From: Lentibacillus daqui
Lineage (GTDB): Bacteria; Bacillota; Bacilli; Bacillales; Amphibacillaceae
Assembly: GCF_027186265.1 (NCBI RefSeq)
Contig: NZ_CP114176.1
Location: forward strand, 2,170,001-2,234,000
DNA: 64,000 bases
Direction: 5' to 3'
Shown: positions 44,907-53,485 of the stretch, piece by piece
Layout: each line of letters opens with the position of its first letter
Position numbering within the stretch: the stretch's first letter is position 1
The notes under the pieces: generated by a model
What the model was told of the DNA's origin: nothing
What the model saw: only the letters and a program-made list of their open reading frames with translations
Database searches by the model: none
Program-made: the position numbers and the translations under genes

Positions 44907-46634
44907 ATGACCTTTTTACATACGGAATTAAAACAGATCATGAACGAAAATATTGTTATTATAAATGAAAAGGATGTCACACCGGCCGAAATCAAAAAAA
45001 TCATGATGGTGAAAATGCCAGCAAAACCAGTCGTATTTGTTTGTTATAACGGCGCTTATCTTATAAACGTGTCAAGCCAGGAAGATCAATTGCATTATTT
45101 AGCCTGTGGAGAAATCGCTATCAATGAACCCATGCAAGATGTGATAAAGAAGCTGCAATTTAACCAAAATCTTATCGTAAAGAATGAACAAGGAATAATT
45201 GTTGGGTTGCTTGGTGCACAAGATCTTGCTAAATATCTTTTATCTGCCTTTCAATATTTGCAAGCCTTTTCATCAACAATTCTTCATACTATTGACGAAT
45301 CGTGCACCGTTATCGACCAAGACCAGCGAGTTCTGTACTGGACAAAGGGTGCGGAGAAAATATTTTCGGTAAAACAAGGTGACATTATCGGCAAGCCAAT
45401 TACGGAGTTTTTTAATCCAGACCGATTGGAATTATTAAATTCGTTAAAAACCGGTACATCACTTCACCACAGCCAGCACCACGCCCGAGAAGATCTAGTC
45501 GTGCTGATTAATTCCAACCCGGTTTATTTAAATGGTGAGATTGTCGGCGCCGTTGTATCAGAAACAGATATTACCAGCCAAATCCACCTTCATAATGAAT
45601 TGTCCAATACTTCGGAAAAACTGTTTTCTTTAGAGCAGGAGGTCAAAAAAATCAGGCCAACCGACGACCCATTTCAGTACATTAAAGGAAACAGCACGAA
45701 ATTAAAACAGACGATTAAACACACCAGAAAAGCAGCGTCGACTAACGCGAATATCCTTATTTACGGGGAAAGTGGCGTCGGAAAAGAATTATTTGCCAAA
45801 GCCGTTCACACGTTACGGGAAGATAAAAATGCATCATTTGTTGCCATTAATTGTGGTGCGATCCCCGCGGCCCTTTTTGAAAGTGAAATATTTGGTTACG
45901 AAAAAGGGGCATTCTCAGGTGCTAATCAAAAAGGCAAAAAAGGAAAGATTGAGTTAGCGAAAGATGGCACACTGTTTTTAGATGAAATTGGCGAAATGCC
46001 TTTGGAAATGCAGGTAAAGCTGCTACGTTTACTACAAGAAAGGAAATTCTATCGGGTTGGTGGCACCAAGGAAATCGAAGTAGACTTTCGAATTGTCGCA
46101 GCCACCAACCGTGACTTGAAAGAATTAGTCCAAGCCGGAAAGTTCAGAGAAGATCTGTATTATCGGTTGAATGTTGTCAGTTTAGAAATACCTCCACTGA
46201 GAATACGACCGGAAGATATCATCGAATTAACCCATTATTTTCTTTATGAAGTGTCCATTAAATATCACCGCCCTATCCATGGCATGTCACAGGCACTTAT
46301 GCAGGCACTGCTACAGCACGATTGGCCGGGAAATATTCGCGAATTAAAAAATGTGGTGGAACGGCTTGTGGTATTTTCGGAAGACGGGGAAATGAAATTG
46401 GAAGATTTACCGTTTGAGACAGAGAATATTGAATTATCCCAGGCTGACCATTCATACACACCGCATTCAAATGATACCCGTTCACTGAGTGAGCGACTAC
46501 AGGCGGTCGAAAAAGAGATCATTACCCATGAACTAAAAAAGGCAGACGGCAATAAGCTGCAATGTGCCAAAAACCTACAGGTAACCCGGGCAACATTATA
46601 CAACCGGATAAAAAAACTTAATATAAACATGTGA
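44907..46634 (+). CDS. Sigma-54-dependent enhancer-binding regulator (PAS, AAA+, Fis-type HTH)
   Basis: A 575-residue activator. Residues 1-110 form a sensory region with CBS-like segments. A PAS domain (about 115-230) includes TIDESCTVIDQDQRVLYW. The AAA+ domain (about 260-495) has Walker A GESGVGKE (287-294), the sigma-54 loop GAFSGA (334-339, a variant of GAFTGA) and Walker B LFLDEIGE. The Fis-type HTH is near 545-572. It resembles PrdR/RocR-type regulators. It lies between two divergent operons that both have -24/-12 promoters and is probably their activator, with an imino acid as inducer (inference). Confidence 0.93.
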   Translation: MTFLHTELKQIMNENIVIINEKDVTPAEIKKIMMVKMPAKPVVFVCYNGAYLINVSSQEDQLHYLACGEIAINEPMQDVIKKLQFNQNLIVKNEQGIIVGLLGAQDLAKYLLSAFQYLQAFSSTILHTIDESCTVIDQDQRVLYWTKGAEKIFSVKQGDIIGKPITEFFNPDRLELLNSLKTGTSLHHSQHHAREDLVVLINSNPVYLNGEIVGAVVSETDITSQIHLHNELSNTSEKLFSLEQEVKKIRPTDDPFQYIKGNSTKLKQTIKHTRKAASTNANILIYGESGVGKELFAKAVHTLREDKNASFVAINCGAIPAALFESEIFGYEKGAFSGANQKGKKGKIELAKDGTLFLDEIGEMPLEMQVKLLRLLQERKFYRVGGTKEIEVDFRIVAATNRDLKELVQAGKFREDLYYRLNVVSLEIPPLRIRPEDIIELTHYFLYEVSIKYHRPIHGMSQALMQALLQHDWPGNIRELKNVVERLVVFSEDGEMKLEDLPFETENIELSQADHSYTPHSNDTRSLSERLQAVEKEIITHELKKADGNKLQCAKNLQVTRATLYNRIKKLNINM

Positions 46635-46645
46635 AGCGAGTCATT

Positions 46646-46663
46646 TTGGTATGAAACTTGCAT
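46646..46663 (+). promoter_or_regulatory. Sigma-54 promoter B (ferredoxin-like/FAD-NAD unit)
   Basis: TTGGTATGAAACTTGCAT, GG and GC ten bases apart, 12 bases beyond the regulator stop. Predicted start near 46672, just before the short repeat at 46677. Confidence 0.8.
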
Positions 46664-46676
46664 GAGTAGTTAAAAA

Positions 46677-46724
46677 GCACATTCAAAAAGGAGGATAAAC
46701 TGGACTCTTGAACATCCTCTTAAA
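46677..46724. repeat. Miniature TGTTCAAAAAG-type repeat in a 5' leader
   Basis: ATTCAAAAAGGAGGAT and CTTGAACATCCTCTTAAAG are the two ends of the dispersed repeat family joined by only a few bases, folding as AAGGAGGAT/ATCCTCTT. It would be at the very 5' end of the mRNA from promoter B. Confidence 0.55.
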
Positions 46725-46747
46725 GAGAAAAATTGGGGTGATGCAGA

Positions 46748-47020
46748 TTGAAAGAAACAGACATGGTTGTATGCCGTTGCGAGGAAGTAACGTATGAAAT
46801 GTTAATGGAGACTGCAAAAGAATATCAATGCACCGCAAGGGAACTAAAATTACGCACAAGGGCCGGGATGGGTTACTGCGGCGGACGAACCTGCCGTTGT
46901 ATGGTCGACCAAATTGCCACTTCCTTAACAGGCGAAAAGAATAATAAACAAGTTTCCTTAAAATATCAACCACCAATACGACCAATTCATTTTGGGCAAC
47001 TGGGGAGAGATGAATCATGA
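46748..47020 (+). CDS. BFD-like [2Fe-2S] subunit
   Basis: A 90-residue protein with the Cys pattern VCRCEE and GYCGGRTCRC, typical of BFD-like domains that bind one [2Fe-2S] cluster. Such domains are subunits or C-terminal parts of HcnB/OoxA-type oxidoreductases. Start is TTG after GGGGTGAT; ATG five codons later is possible. It overlaps the next gene by four bases (ATGA). Confidence 0.85.
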   Translation: MKETDMVVCRCEEVTYEMLMETAKEYQCTARELKLRTRAGMGYCGGRTCRCMVDQIATSLTGEKNNKQVSLKYQPPIRPIHFGQLGRDES

Positions 47021-47355
47021 GTGAGCGAATAACAGACCATCCAATACTAGGAAATTTATCGGAAAGAAAACAGGTTTCATTTACCTTTAATCATACCGTC
47101 TATCAAGGGTTTGAGAACGAATCTATCGCTGCTGCACTATTAGCCAATGGAATCCGAACATTGAGACATCACGAGGAAAGCGGCTCCCCCAGGGGGATCT
47201 ATTGTAATATTGGCCATTGTTTCGAATGCCGGGTAACGGTGGACGGTGAGCAAGGTGTCCGTGCCTGTCTGACACCACTAAAAGAAGGAATGATTGTTGA
47301 AAGCGGTGGACAACTGCCGTCACCCGTAAAAGAATGGGGGCGTAGAAATGCATGA
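47017..47355 (+). CDS. 2Fe-2S ferredoxin-like subunit (HcnA/OoxA type)
   Basis: A 112-residue protein: YCNIGHCFECRV plus a later RACLTPL gives the four Cys of a plant-type [2Fe-2S] fold. Homologous small subunits occur in hydrogen cyanide synthase, octopine oxidase and the D-hydroxyproline dehydrogenase complex. It overlaps both neighbours, so stoichiometric translation of the three subunits is likely. Confidence 0.88.
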   Translation: MSERITDHPILGNLSERKQVSFTFNHTVYQGFENESIAAALLANGIRTLRHHEESGSPRGIYCNIGHCFECRVTVDGEQGVRACLTPLKEGMIVESGGQLPSPVKEWGRRNA

Positions 47356-48556
47356 TGTACTAATCATCGGAGCCGGTCCTGCAGGATTATCAGCTGCAGT
47401 TACATGTGCCGAAAAAGGATTGGATGTACTAGTTATTGACGAATACATGATGGCCGGTGGACGTTTGCTTGGTCAGTTATATGAAGAGCCGGATGGTAAC
47501 TGGTGGAATGGTTGGGAGGAATCTAAACACCTTCATCAGCAAGCATTGGATCTTGGCATCGAATTGCGGTTACATACATCAGTCAACAATATCGAAAAAT
47601 CGGCTTCAACATGGTTGGTTTATACAGAAAACGAAACGTTGCAGACAACTAATCTGCTATTGGCAACTGGTGCCGCTGAGTCTCCGGTCCCCATTCCGGG
47701 TTGGACATTACCTGGTGTAATGTCGGTTGGAGCAGCCCAGGTTATGACCAACGTCCATCGAGTCAAACCTGGCAAGCGAGGTGTTATTATTGGGGTCAAT
47801 GTTCTTTCCGCTGCAATTGCCATGGAGCTGCAATTAGCTGGAATTGATGTGGCTTCTCTAGCATTACCAAGCATGAATCGAATCACAAATGATGCAGCAC
47901 AGCCAAGGGAAGTGCTAGATTCATTGTTGCATGTCTCGCATATGGCCCCTTCCCCACTTGTGCGGCTTGGAAGTAAGTTTATGAAGACCGATTTCATGAA
48001 AAAACTTGGTGCCACCTTTTATCCTAAAAAAGGAGTGAAAATGTGGGATATCCCCGTTCAACTTAGAAAAGCGGTCATTGAAATATATGGTGACAAACAA
48101 GTTGAAGGTGTCACCTTGGCAACCATCGATACAAATGGCGAAGTAGTTGCTGGTAGCGAAGAACAGGTGGTAGCTGATTTTGTTTGTATAGCGGGTGGAC
48201 TTTATCCACTTACTGAACTGGCCGCAGTTGCCGGGTGTCCATTTTATCTGATTGATGAACTGGGCGGCTATGTTCCATTACATAACGAACGAATGGAAAC
48301 CACCCTTGATGGGTTATATGTAGCTGGAAATATTACTGGGATTGAAGGAGCCAAAGTTGCAGCAGCCCAGGGTGTAACAGCGGGATTGTCCATAGCAAAA
48401 CATGGAGGCGTAACCGGATTAGATCAGGAAATAGCAGATGCTGTCCAAGCAATTGAACAAACAAGAGATAGTGCCTATATTCAGTTCCATCCTGAAGTGA
48501 AAAAAGGAAGAAGACTGATGGAAGAAGAATGGGCAAAGCAAGTAATCTATGTATAA
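47348..48556 (+). CDS. FAD/NAD(P)-dependent oxidoreductase subunit (HcnB/OoxA-like)
   Basis: A 402-residue two-dinucleotide-domain flavoprotein: VLIIGAGPAGLSAAVTCAEK at the N-terminus, LLATGAAESPVPIPGWTLPG in the middle and LYVAGNITGIEGAKVAAAQG near the end. With the two iron-sulfur subunits and the DAO-type protein at 43571 it would form a multi-subunit dehydrogenase passing electrons from D-hydroxyproline or D-proline to an acceptor. It overlaps the preceding gene by eight bases. Terminator follows. Confidence 0.9.
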   Translation: MHDVLIIGAGPAGLSAAVTCAEKGLDVLVIDEYMMAGGRLLGQLYEEPDGNWWNGWEESKHLHQQALDLGIELRLHTSVNNIEKSASTWLVYTENETLQTTNLLLATGAAESPVPIPGWTLPGVMSVGAAQVMTNVHRVKPGKRGVIIGVNVLSAAIAMELQLAGIDVASLALPSMNRITNDAAQPREVLDSLLHVSHMAPSPLVRLGSKFMKTDFMKKLGATFYPKKGVKMWDIPVQLRKAVIEIYGDKQVEGVTLATIDTNGEVVAGSEEQVVADFVCIAGGLYPLTELAAVAGCPFYLIDELGGYVPLHNERMETTLDGLYVAGNITGIEGAKVAAAQGVTAGLSIAKHGGVTGLDQEIADAVQAIEQTRDSAYIQFHPEVKKGRRLMEEEWAKQVIYV

Positions 48557-48603
48557 AAAATAGCCAGTAGTAAAACTAAGAATTTACTGCTGGCTATTTT
48601 TTA
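48557..48603 (+). terminator. Terminator of the dehydrogenase unit
   Basis: AAAATAGCCAG...CTGGCTATTTT with an inner AGTAAA/TTTACT pairing, followed by T residues. Confidence 0.85.
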
Positions 48604-48697
48604 ACACAAATCTGAAATAAGAAGAAAAGTATTCGTTTCAAAATTTATAATTTAAAACAAAACATTAAATGTATTACCCATTGCGTTATAAACGATA

Positions 48698-48709
48698 TAT
48701 GACGTCATA
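48698..48709. repeat. Palindrome upstream of promoter C
   Basis: TATGACGTCATA is a perfect 12-base palindrome about 75 bases upstream of the predicted start of promoter C; a possible operator. Confidence 0.4.
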
Positions 48710-48750
48710 AAAGCTTTAGTGGTAATCCTATAATTCGGACTAATAGTAGC

Positions 48751-48768
48751 TTGGCATGAATTTTGCAT
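48751..48768 (+). promoter_or_regulatory. Sigma-54 promoter C (NhaC-type carrier)
   Basis: TTGGCATGAATTTTGCAT with the exact ten-base GG-GC gap. The leader to the start codon is about 200 bases; no gene with a start codon was found in it. Confidence 0.85.
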
Positions 48769-48976
48769 AAATAGGTTTAAATACATTTTAATCTACAATC
48801 TGTACAAAGTTAATTTAATGAGAAGGGGATACTTAAAACTTTTCTAACGGTTGACGGTGATTGTTGCCGTGGATTAAAAAATGTTAAAGAAGAATGGCGC
48901 GAAAACTTGCTAGAATCTATTTTTATATGCGCTTAAAGCATGATCAAATTAACAAAATTATTAAGGAGTGGTTTAT

Positions 48977-50398
48977 TTGAAACCGCAAAACCCGAAATTG
49001 TATGAAGTGGTTATTGTATTTGTTGTTTTCCTTACAATGATGACGATTTCAGTTGCTGTTTTCAATATTTCGTTTCAAATTCCGTTACTAGCTTCATGGT
49101 TTTTATTGATTGGTTACGGATTAAAACTAAAACATAGCTATAAAGAGCTCGAAAACGCGATTTACGCCGGCATAGCAAAAGGATTTGCCGGTCCGCTTAT
49201 TTTAATTACCGTTGGAGCCTTGATCGGTACTTGGATTGCAGGTGGTATCGTCCCTTCATTGGTTTATTATGGGCTGGAAATTTTAAATCCAAACGTGTTT
49301 CTAGTAGTTGCCATGATTGTATGCGCGATAACATCTATAACAACGGGGACTTCATTCGGAACAATTGGTACGACTGGAATTGCCATGATGGGCGTAGGTG
49401 CAAGTTTTGGGATCCCATTACCATTAGTAGCAGGTGCCGTCATCTCTGGAGCCTATGTTGGAGATAAATTGTCCCCCCTATCCGATACAACAGTCATGAC
49501 GGCATCGCTAGCCAAGGTAGATGTTATTGAACATGTGAAGGGTATGCTTCCTGTAGGCGTGCCAACAATGATTATTACAGCACTTATCTTTACAATTGTA
49601 GGCTTTTTCTACGTAGATAAAGAAGCGGATCTAACACTTGCCGAAAATGCAGCGGCAGATTTACAGAGTGTATTTAATATCCACTGGTATAACCTACTAC
49701 CTCTGGCAATTGTCATTCTATTACTTGCCTTTCGAAAGCCGCCTATTCCTGTTATTGCTTTCGGTTCCTTTTTAGGTATTATATGGGCGATCGTATTTCA
49801 AGGCATGAATTTCGTTAGTGCGATCGAATCGGCATACAGTGGGTTTACAATTGACTCAAGCTCTGATTTTCTTAATAATTTACTGAATACAGGTGGAATT
49901 GAATCCATGCTTGGCGTGATTGCCCTAGTTATATTATCGCTTGGGTTAGGTGGCTTATTGGATCAGCTAGGGATATTGAGACAAATTGCTAATATTTTTG
50001 ATAAATGGGTTAAAAATAGTAATGGAAAACTAACATTCTCTACCATGTTTACAGCTTTTTTGGGTAATTTGTTCGGAAGTTCCGCGTACGTAGGGGTAAT
50101 CGCAGGATCAACCGCGACAGCAAAATTATATGATGACAGAGGTATTGATCGTAGGGTGCTATCCCGAAATTCGGAAGGTGGAGGTACCGTTACAAACCCA
50201 ATGATCCCCTGGACGGATGCGGGTGTATTTTTAACAACAACGCTTGGTATACCAACATTAACGTATTTACCCTTTATGTGGTACAACTTTGTCGGTGTGA
50301 TCGTTACCTTTATACTTGGCTATATGGGTTGGTTTTTCTGGGATAAAAAGAATAAGACAAATGATGATAACCAGTATCAAGAACAAAAAACGTTATGA
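48977..50398 (+). CDS. NhaC-family Na+/H+ antiporter-type carrier
   Basis: A 473-residue, roughly 11-helix membrane protein. GVGASFGIPLPLVAGAVISG, GDKLSPLSDTTVMTASLAKV and the late NSEGGGTVTNPMIPWTDAGV are NhaC-type signatures. Family members include malate-lactate and Na+ antiporters. Because it has its own sigma-54 promoter beside the hydroxyproline genes, it may carry the imino acid with Na+ (inference). TTG at 48977, eight bases from AAGGAG, is preferred to GTG at 48968, which overlaps that site. Confidence 0.87.
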   Translation: MKPQNPKLYEVVIVFVVFLTMMTISVAVFNISFQIPLLASWFLLIGYGLKLKHSYKELENAIYAGIAKGFAGPLILITVGALIGTWIAGGIVPSLVYYGLEILNPNVFLVVAMIVCAITSITTGTSFGTIGTTGIAMMGVGASFGIPLPLVAGAVISGAYVGDKLSPLSDTTVMTASLAKVDVIEHVKGMLPVGVPTMIITALIFTIVGFFYVDKEADLTLAENAAADLQSVFNIHWYNLLPLAIVILLLAFRKPPIPVIAFGSFLGIIWAIVFQGMNFVSAIESAYSGFTIDSSSDFLNNLLNTGGIESMLGVIALVILSLGLGGLLDQLGILRQIANIFDKWVKNSNGKLTFSTMFTAFLGNLFGSSAYVGVIAGSTATAKLYDDRGIDRRVLSRNSEGGGTVTNPMIPWTDAGVFLTTTLGIPTLTYLPFMWYNFVGVIVTFILGYMGWFFWDKKNKTNDDNQYQEQKTL

Positions 50399-50430
50399 AA
50401 CCTTCTGGAATATTGTAATTCTGGTTACGC

Positions 50431-50474
50431 TTTTAGCAGCACTCATGAAAAAACGCCACGAGTGCTGCTAAAAA
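50431..50474. repeat. Strong hairpin without U tract
   Basis: TTTTAGCAGCACTC and its exact complement are separated by 15 bases, 33 bases after the NhaC-type gene. A-rich rather than T-rich sequence follows, so it is not a canonical terminator; it may stabilise the mRNA 3' end. Confidence 0.6.
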
Positions 50475-50764
50475 ATGTGCTGGCACAATTGATATTAATC
50501 CCAAAGCCCTACCTCCCCAGTATCGTTAATCCAGTTGAGGATATGTCCTGAACATACGAACACACCACTAAAATTTTCTTGGTAGAAACGGACAGCATCA
50601 GTTGTTATGGTTTTGTTAGGTATAGTTTTGTTTTCTTTATTTTTTGTTTAATTAATGGGACCGAATGTCTACCAGGTTATCCTCCACATTGTGATCCAGC
50701 TTGTCATCCGGATTACGGCTTTTTCCCCAAGGTTCATCGCTCCTACAAAGAAATATGACTATTA
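50475..50764. other. Intergenic region downstream of the carrier
   Basis: No gene could be supported. One plus-strand frame reads CLPGYPPHCDPACHPDYGFF and has a Cys/Pro/His-rich look, but it lacks a start codon with a ribosome site. Confidence 0.4.
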
Positions 50765-51058
50765 TTATATCAAATCTGTTGCGTTGTCCCAGTATGCCCT
50801 TCCCCGGAAATTAAGTTCCAAGGCAGCTTTCAGAACATCTTCCATGGTTCGTTGAATTTTCGGTGCGATCAAAAATAATATACAACCTAAAATAGCGGAG
50901 AGACCCCCTATTACACCGAAATACAAGATTTCCCGTATCAGGTCCAACCAAACGTACAATTTGCGCATTGATACCTTGTCCAGCCGCGTTAGTTAAATAC
51001 CACAGACTCATCGTTTGGAGACTAGTTTAGGTACAAAATATATGCCAAACCCGGACTT
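50765..51058 (-). pseudogene. C-terminal remnant of a POT-family oligopeptide transporter
   Basis: In one frame the minus strand reads MSLWYLTNAAGQGINAQIV, and after one extra base in the next frame EILYFGVIGGLSAILGCILF then LIAPKIQRTMEDV. Together these are the last two helices of DtpT-type proton/peptide symporters. Upstream, only FGIYFVPKLVSK-like codons remain and the rest is missing. It is a decayed gene beside a peptide/imino-acid island. Confidence 0.75.
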
Positions 51059-51263
51059 TTTCTGTATTTAATGATAATTTTAAATAACCAATCCTATCTA
51101 TTTACTATCGGGTATGTATTGTGTATCCGTAACACATCGGATTTAAAAAAATTTTACAGTTAAACCAATCTTTTAAAATTATTTTACATTTTATTCGCCT
51201 ATTTTGTTCGTAAATATTTTTATTAAACCCCGAAACATGTCGTTTTTTAGATGACTTTTTTGC

Positions 51264-51281
51264 TTGGCACAATTATTGCAT
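51264..51281 (+). promoter_or_regulatory. Sigma-54 promoter D (hyuA-hyuB)
   Basis: TTGGCACAATTATTGCAT is the closest match to the classical -24/-12 consensus here. A TGTGT-N7-ACACA dyad at 51120-51136 lies about 155 bases upstream of the predicted start site. Confidence 0.88.
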
Positions 51282-51286
51282 ATATT

Positions 51287-51332
51287 ACAAATAGTGATTT
51301 GAACGTTGTTTGGTATTCAAATCGTTATTTGT
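51287..51332. promoter_or_regulatory. Long dyad over the transcription start of promoter D
   Basis: ACAAATAGTGATTTGAA (51287-51303) and TTCAAATCGTTATTTGT (51316-51332) pair at 15 of 17 positions. The dyad spans about -4 to +42 of the predicted start (51291), so it could be a repressor operator or a 5' mRNA hairpin. Confidence 0.55.
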
Positions 51333-51442
51333 AAAACTGAAAGCGAATTCACCAATAGGAGGTGATTTCCCTCATACTAGAGTCCAAGATTAACCTAACT
51401 ATTATCCATAAAATCTTTTTTTGAAATAGGAGGAAAACAATT

Positions 51443-53485
51443 ATGACAAGATATCGACTAGCAGCTGATATCGGGGGTACATTCACTGATGTAGTTTTAT
51501 TTGATAAACAAACTGGACAATACAATACAGAAAAGGTACCGACAACACCTGAGAACTTATCTGAAGGAGTTTTAAATGGCATTTATCGAATGGTACAGGA
51601 TTTTAATCAAGTTGATTTCTTTGTACATGGTACCACGGTAGGATTAAATGCCTTCCTTGAAAGAAAAGGTGTAGGTATGGCATTAATCGTTACTTCCGGA
51701 TTCAAAGACCTGTATGAGATTGGACGAGCCAACCGATCGGAAATCTACAATATACAATATCGACAACCCACTCCACTCATTAAACGCCGGCACATTTTTG
51801 AGGTGGAAGAACGTGTATTAGTAGATGGTCAAATTGAAACACCACTGAATGAAGGTAGTCTGCAACAAGTAATTGATGAAATTGCTGAAAAGAATTATGA
51901 CTCTGTATCAGTTTGTCTACTCCATTCGTACAAAAACCCGGAACATGAAAAATTAATTAAGAAAAAGATCAAGGAACAACTACCGGAAATATCTGTTTCA
52001 TTATCTCATGAAGTAGTACGAGAATGGCGAGAATATGAAAGAACAAGCACCACTGTCATTAACGCATACATTGCACCGATTGTAGAACATTATTTGTCAA
52101 AATTTGAAAGTGAAATCGACAATAAAGGCTTGGATAGAGACTTATACATTATGCAATCCAACGGTGGCGTCATGACATCAGAAATTGCCAGGTCTAAACC
52201 GATACAAACGCTTTTATCGGGACCAGTAGGTGGAACAATGGGAGGCTTGACATTGGGTCAAAAAACCGCTAATGAAAACCTGATCTGTGTTGATATGGGC
52301 GGTACCAGTTTCGACGTTAGTATGGTCATTAATGGAGACCCGGATGTGACATCTGAAGCCGATATTGAAAAATTCCCAATACTGTCCCCGATGGTTAATA
52401 TGCATACGATTGGAGCTGGTGGAGGTTCAATAGCTTGGATTGAAGGTGGTGGCTTACGTGTTGGTCCCCATAGCGCTGGTGCTACACCGGGACCCGCCTG
52501 TTACGGTAACGGTGGTACAGAAGCAACTGTTACGGATGCCAACCTTATTCTCGGGCGTATCGATGCTGATGGCTTCCTAGGTGGAAAAATAAAACTGGAT
52601 TGGAATGCTGCCTATGAAGCAATTCAAAAATTAGCCATAGAACTTGACTTAAGTGTAACCGAAGTTGCTGAAGGTATTTGTGATATCGCTAACGCAAAAA
52701 TGGCTGATGCGATTAGAACATTAACCGTATCAAAGGGTATCGATCCACGCGATTTCTCTCTAGTTGCATTTGGAGGAGCCGGACCAATGCATGCCATGTT
52801 GATTGCAGATCATTTAGATATCAACAAAATTTTAATCCCAACTGTTGCAGGAACCTTCTCAGCATGGGGAATGCTACAAACCGATATCCGTCATGATGAT
52901 GTACGTAGTTACATTTCTTACCTGGAAAATAGTGATTTCGGTAAGATGCATGCACTATTCGGTGAAATGGAACGTGAAGCAGAGGTAATTATACAACAGC
53001 AAAACATAGAAAAAGAAAATATACAATTTACGCGTTTAGCTGATTTACGCTATGTAGGACAGGAATATACGGTAACAGTACCGTTAATAGATGGACAAAT
53101 TAACGATAGTTCTATTCGGCAACTAACAGAACTATTTCATACCACCCATCAGAGAATATATGGGCACAACAATCCTGAAGGGGCTGTAGAAGTTGTCAAT
53201 CTACGTATTGTAAGTTTAGGCAAATTAGAAAACGAGGAAAGTGCGCAAAGTACGAATAAACCATTAGGGACCCCTAAGCCAATTCGCAGGAAAAGGATAG
53301 TATGGAATAACCAGGAGATAGAAACACCCGTTTATTCAACAAATGATCTGAACTTTGGCCATACGATAAGTGGACCGACAATAATCGAATCTTCCACTTC
53401 AACCATTGTTGTTCCGCAACATTATCTTGTAAACGTTGACACAATGGGAAATCTTGAGGTAAATAGGAGGAATGAAAATGAATGA
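51443..53485 (+). CDS. hyuA: HyuA, hydantoinase/oxoprolinase ATP-dependent subunit
   Basis: A 680-residue actin-like ATPase subunit with N-terminal LAADIGGTFTDVVLFDKQTG, central CVDMGGTSFDVSM and GAGGGSIAWI, and VAFGGAGPMHA. With HyuB it forms an ATP-dependent amidohydrolase that opens cyclic amides such as hydantoins, N-methylhydantoin or 5-oxoproline, or works as an acetophenone/acetone carboxylase-type enzyme. Neighbouring racemase and permease favour a cyclic amino-acid derivative (inference). AGGAGG precedes the ATG. It overlaps hyuB. Confidence 0.92.
   Translation: MTRYRLAADIGGTFTDVVLFDKQTGQYNTEKVPTTPENLSEGVLNGIYRMVQDFNQVDFFVHGTTVGLNAFLERKGVGMALIVTSGFKDLYEIGRANRSEIYNIQYRQPTPLIKRRHIFEVEERVLVDGQIETPLNEGSLQQVIDEIAEKNYDSVSVCLLHSYKNPEHEKLIKKKIKEQLPEISVSLSHEVVREWREYERTSTTVINAYIAPIVEHYLSKFESEIDNKGLDRDLYIMQSNGGVMTSEIARSKPIQTLLSGPVGGTMGGLTLGQKTANENLICVDMGGTSFDVSMVINGDPDVTSEADIEKFPILSPMVNMHTIGAGGGSIAWIEGGGLRVGPHSAGATPGPACYGNGGTEATVTDANLILGRIDADGFLGGKIKLDWNAAYEAIQKLAIELDLSVTEVAEGICDIANAKMADAIRTLTVSKGIDPRDFSLVAFGGAGPMHAMLIADHLDINKILIPTVAGTFSAWGMLQTDIRHDDVRSYISYLENSDFGKMHALFGEMEREAEVIIQQQNIEKENIQFTRLADLRYVGQEYTVTVPLIDGQINDSSIRQLTELFHTTHQRIYGHNNPEGAVEVVNLRIVSLGKLENEESAQSTNKPLGTPKPIRRKRIVWNNQEIETPVYSTNDLNFGHTISGPTIIESSTSTIVVPQHYLVNVDTMGNLEVNRRNENE

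Noticed and set aside
48835..48940. Protein-like frame (TVDGDCCRGLKNVKEEWREN) in the leader of the NhaC-type gene
   Set aside because: No usable start codon in frame and no recognised similarity; possibly a relic but not supportable.
50540..50760. Cys/Pro/His-rich plus-strand frame
   Set aside because: No start codon with a ribosome site; overlaps other unsupported frames.
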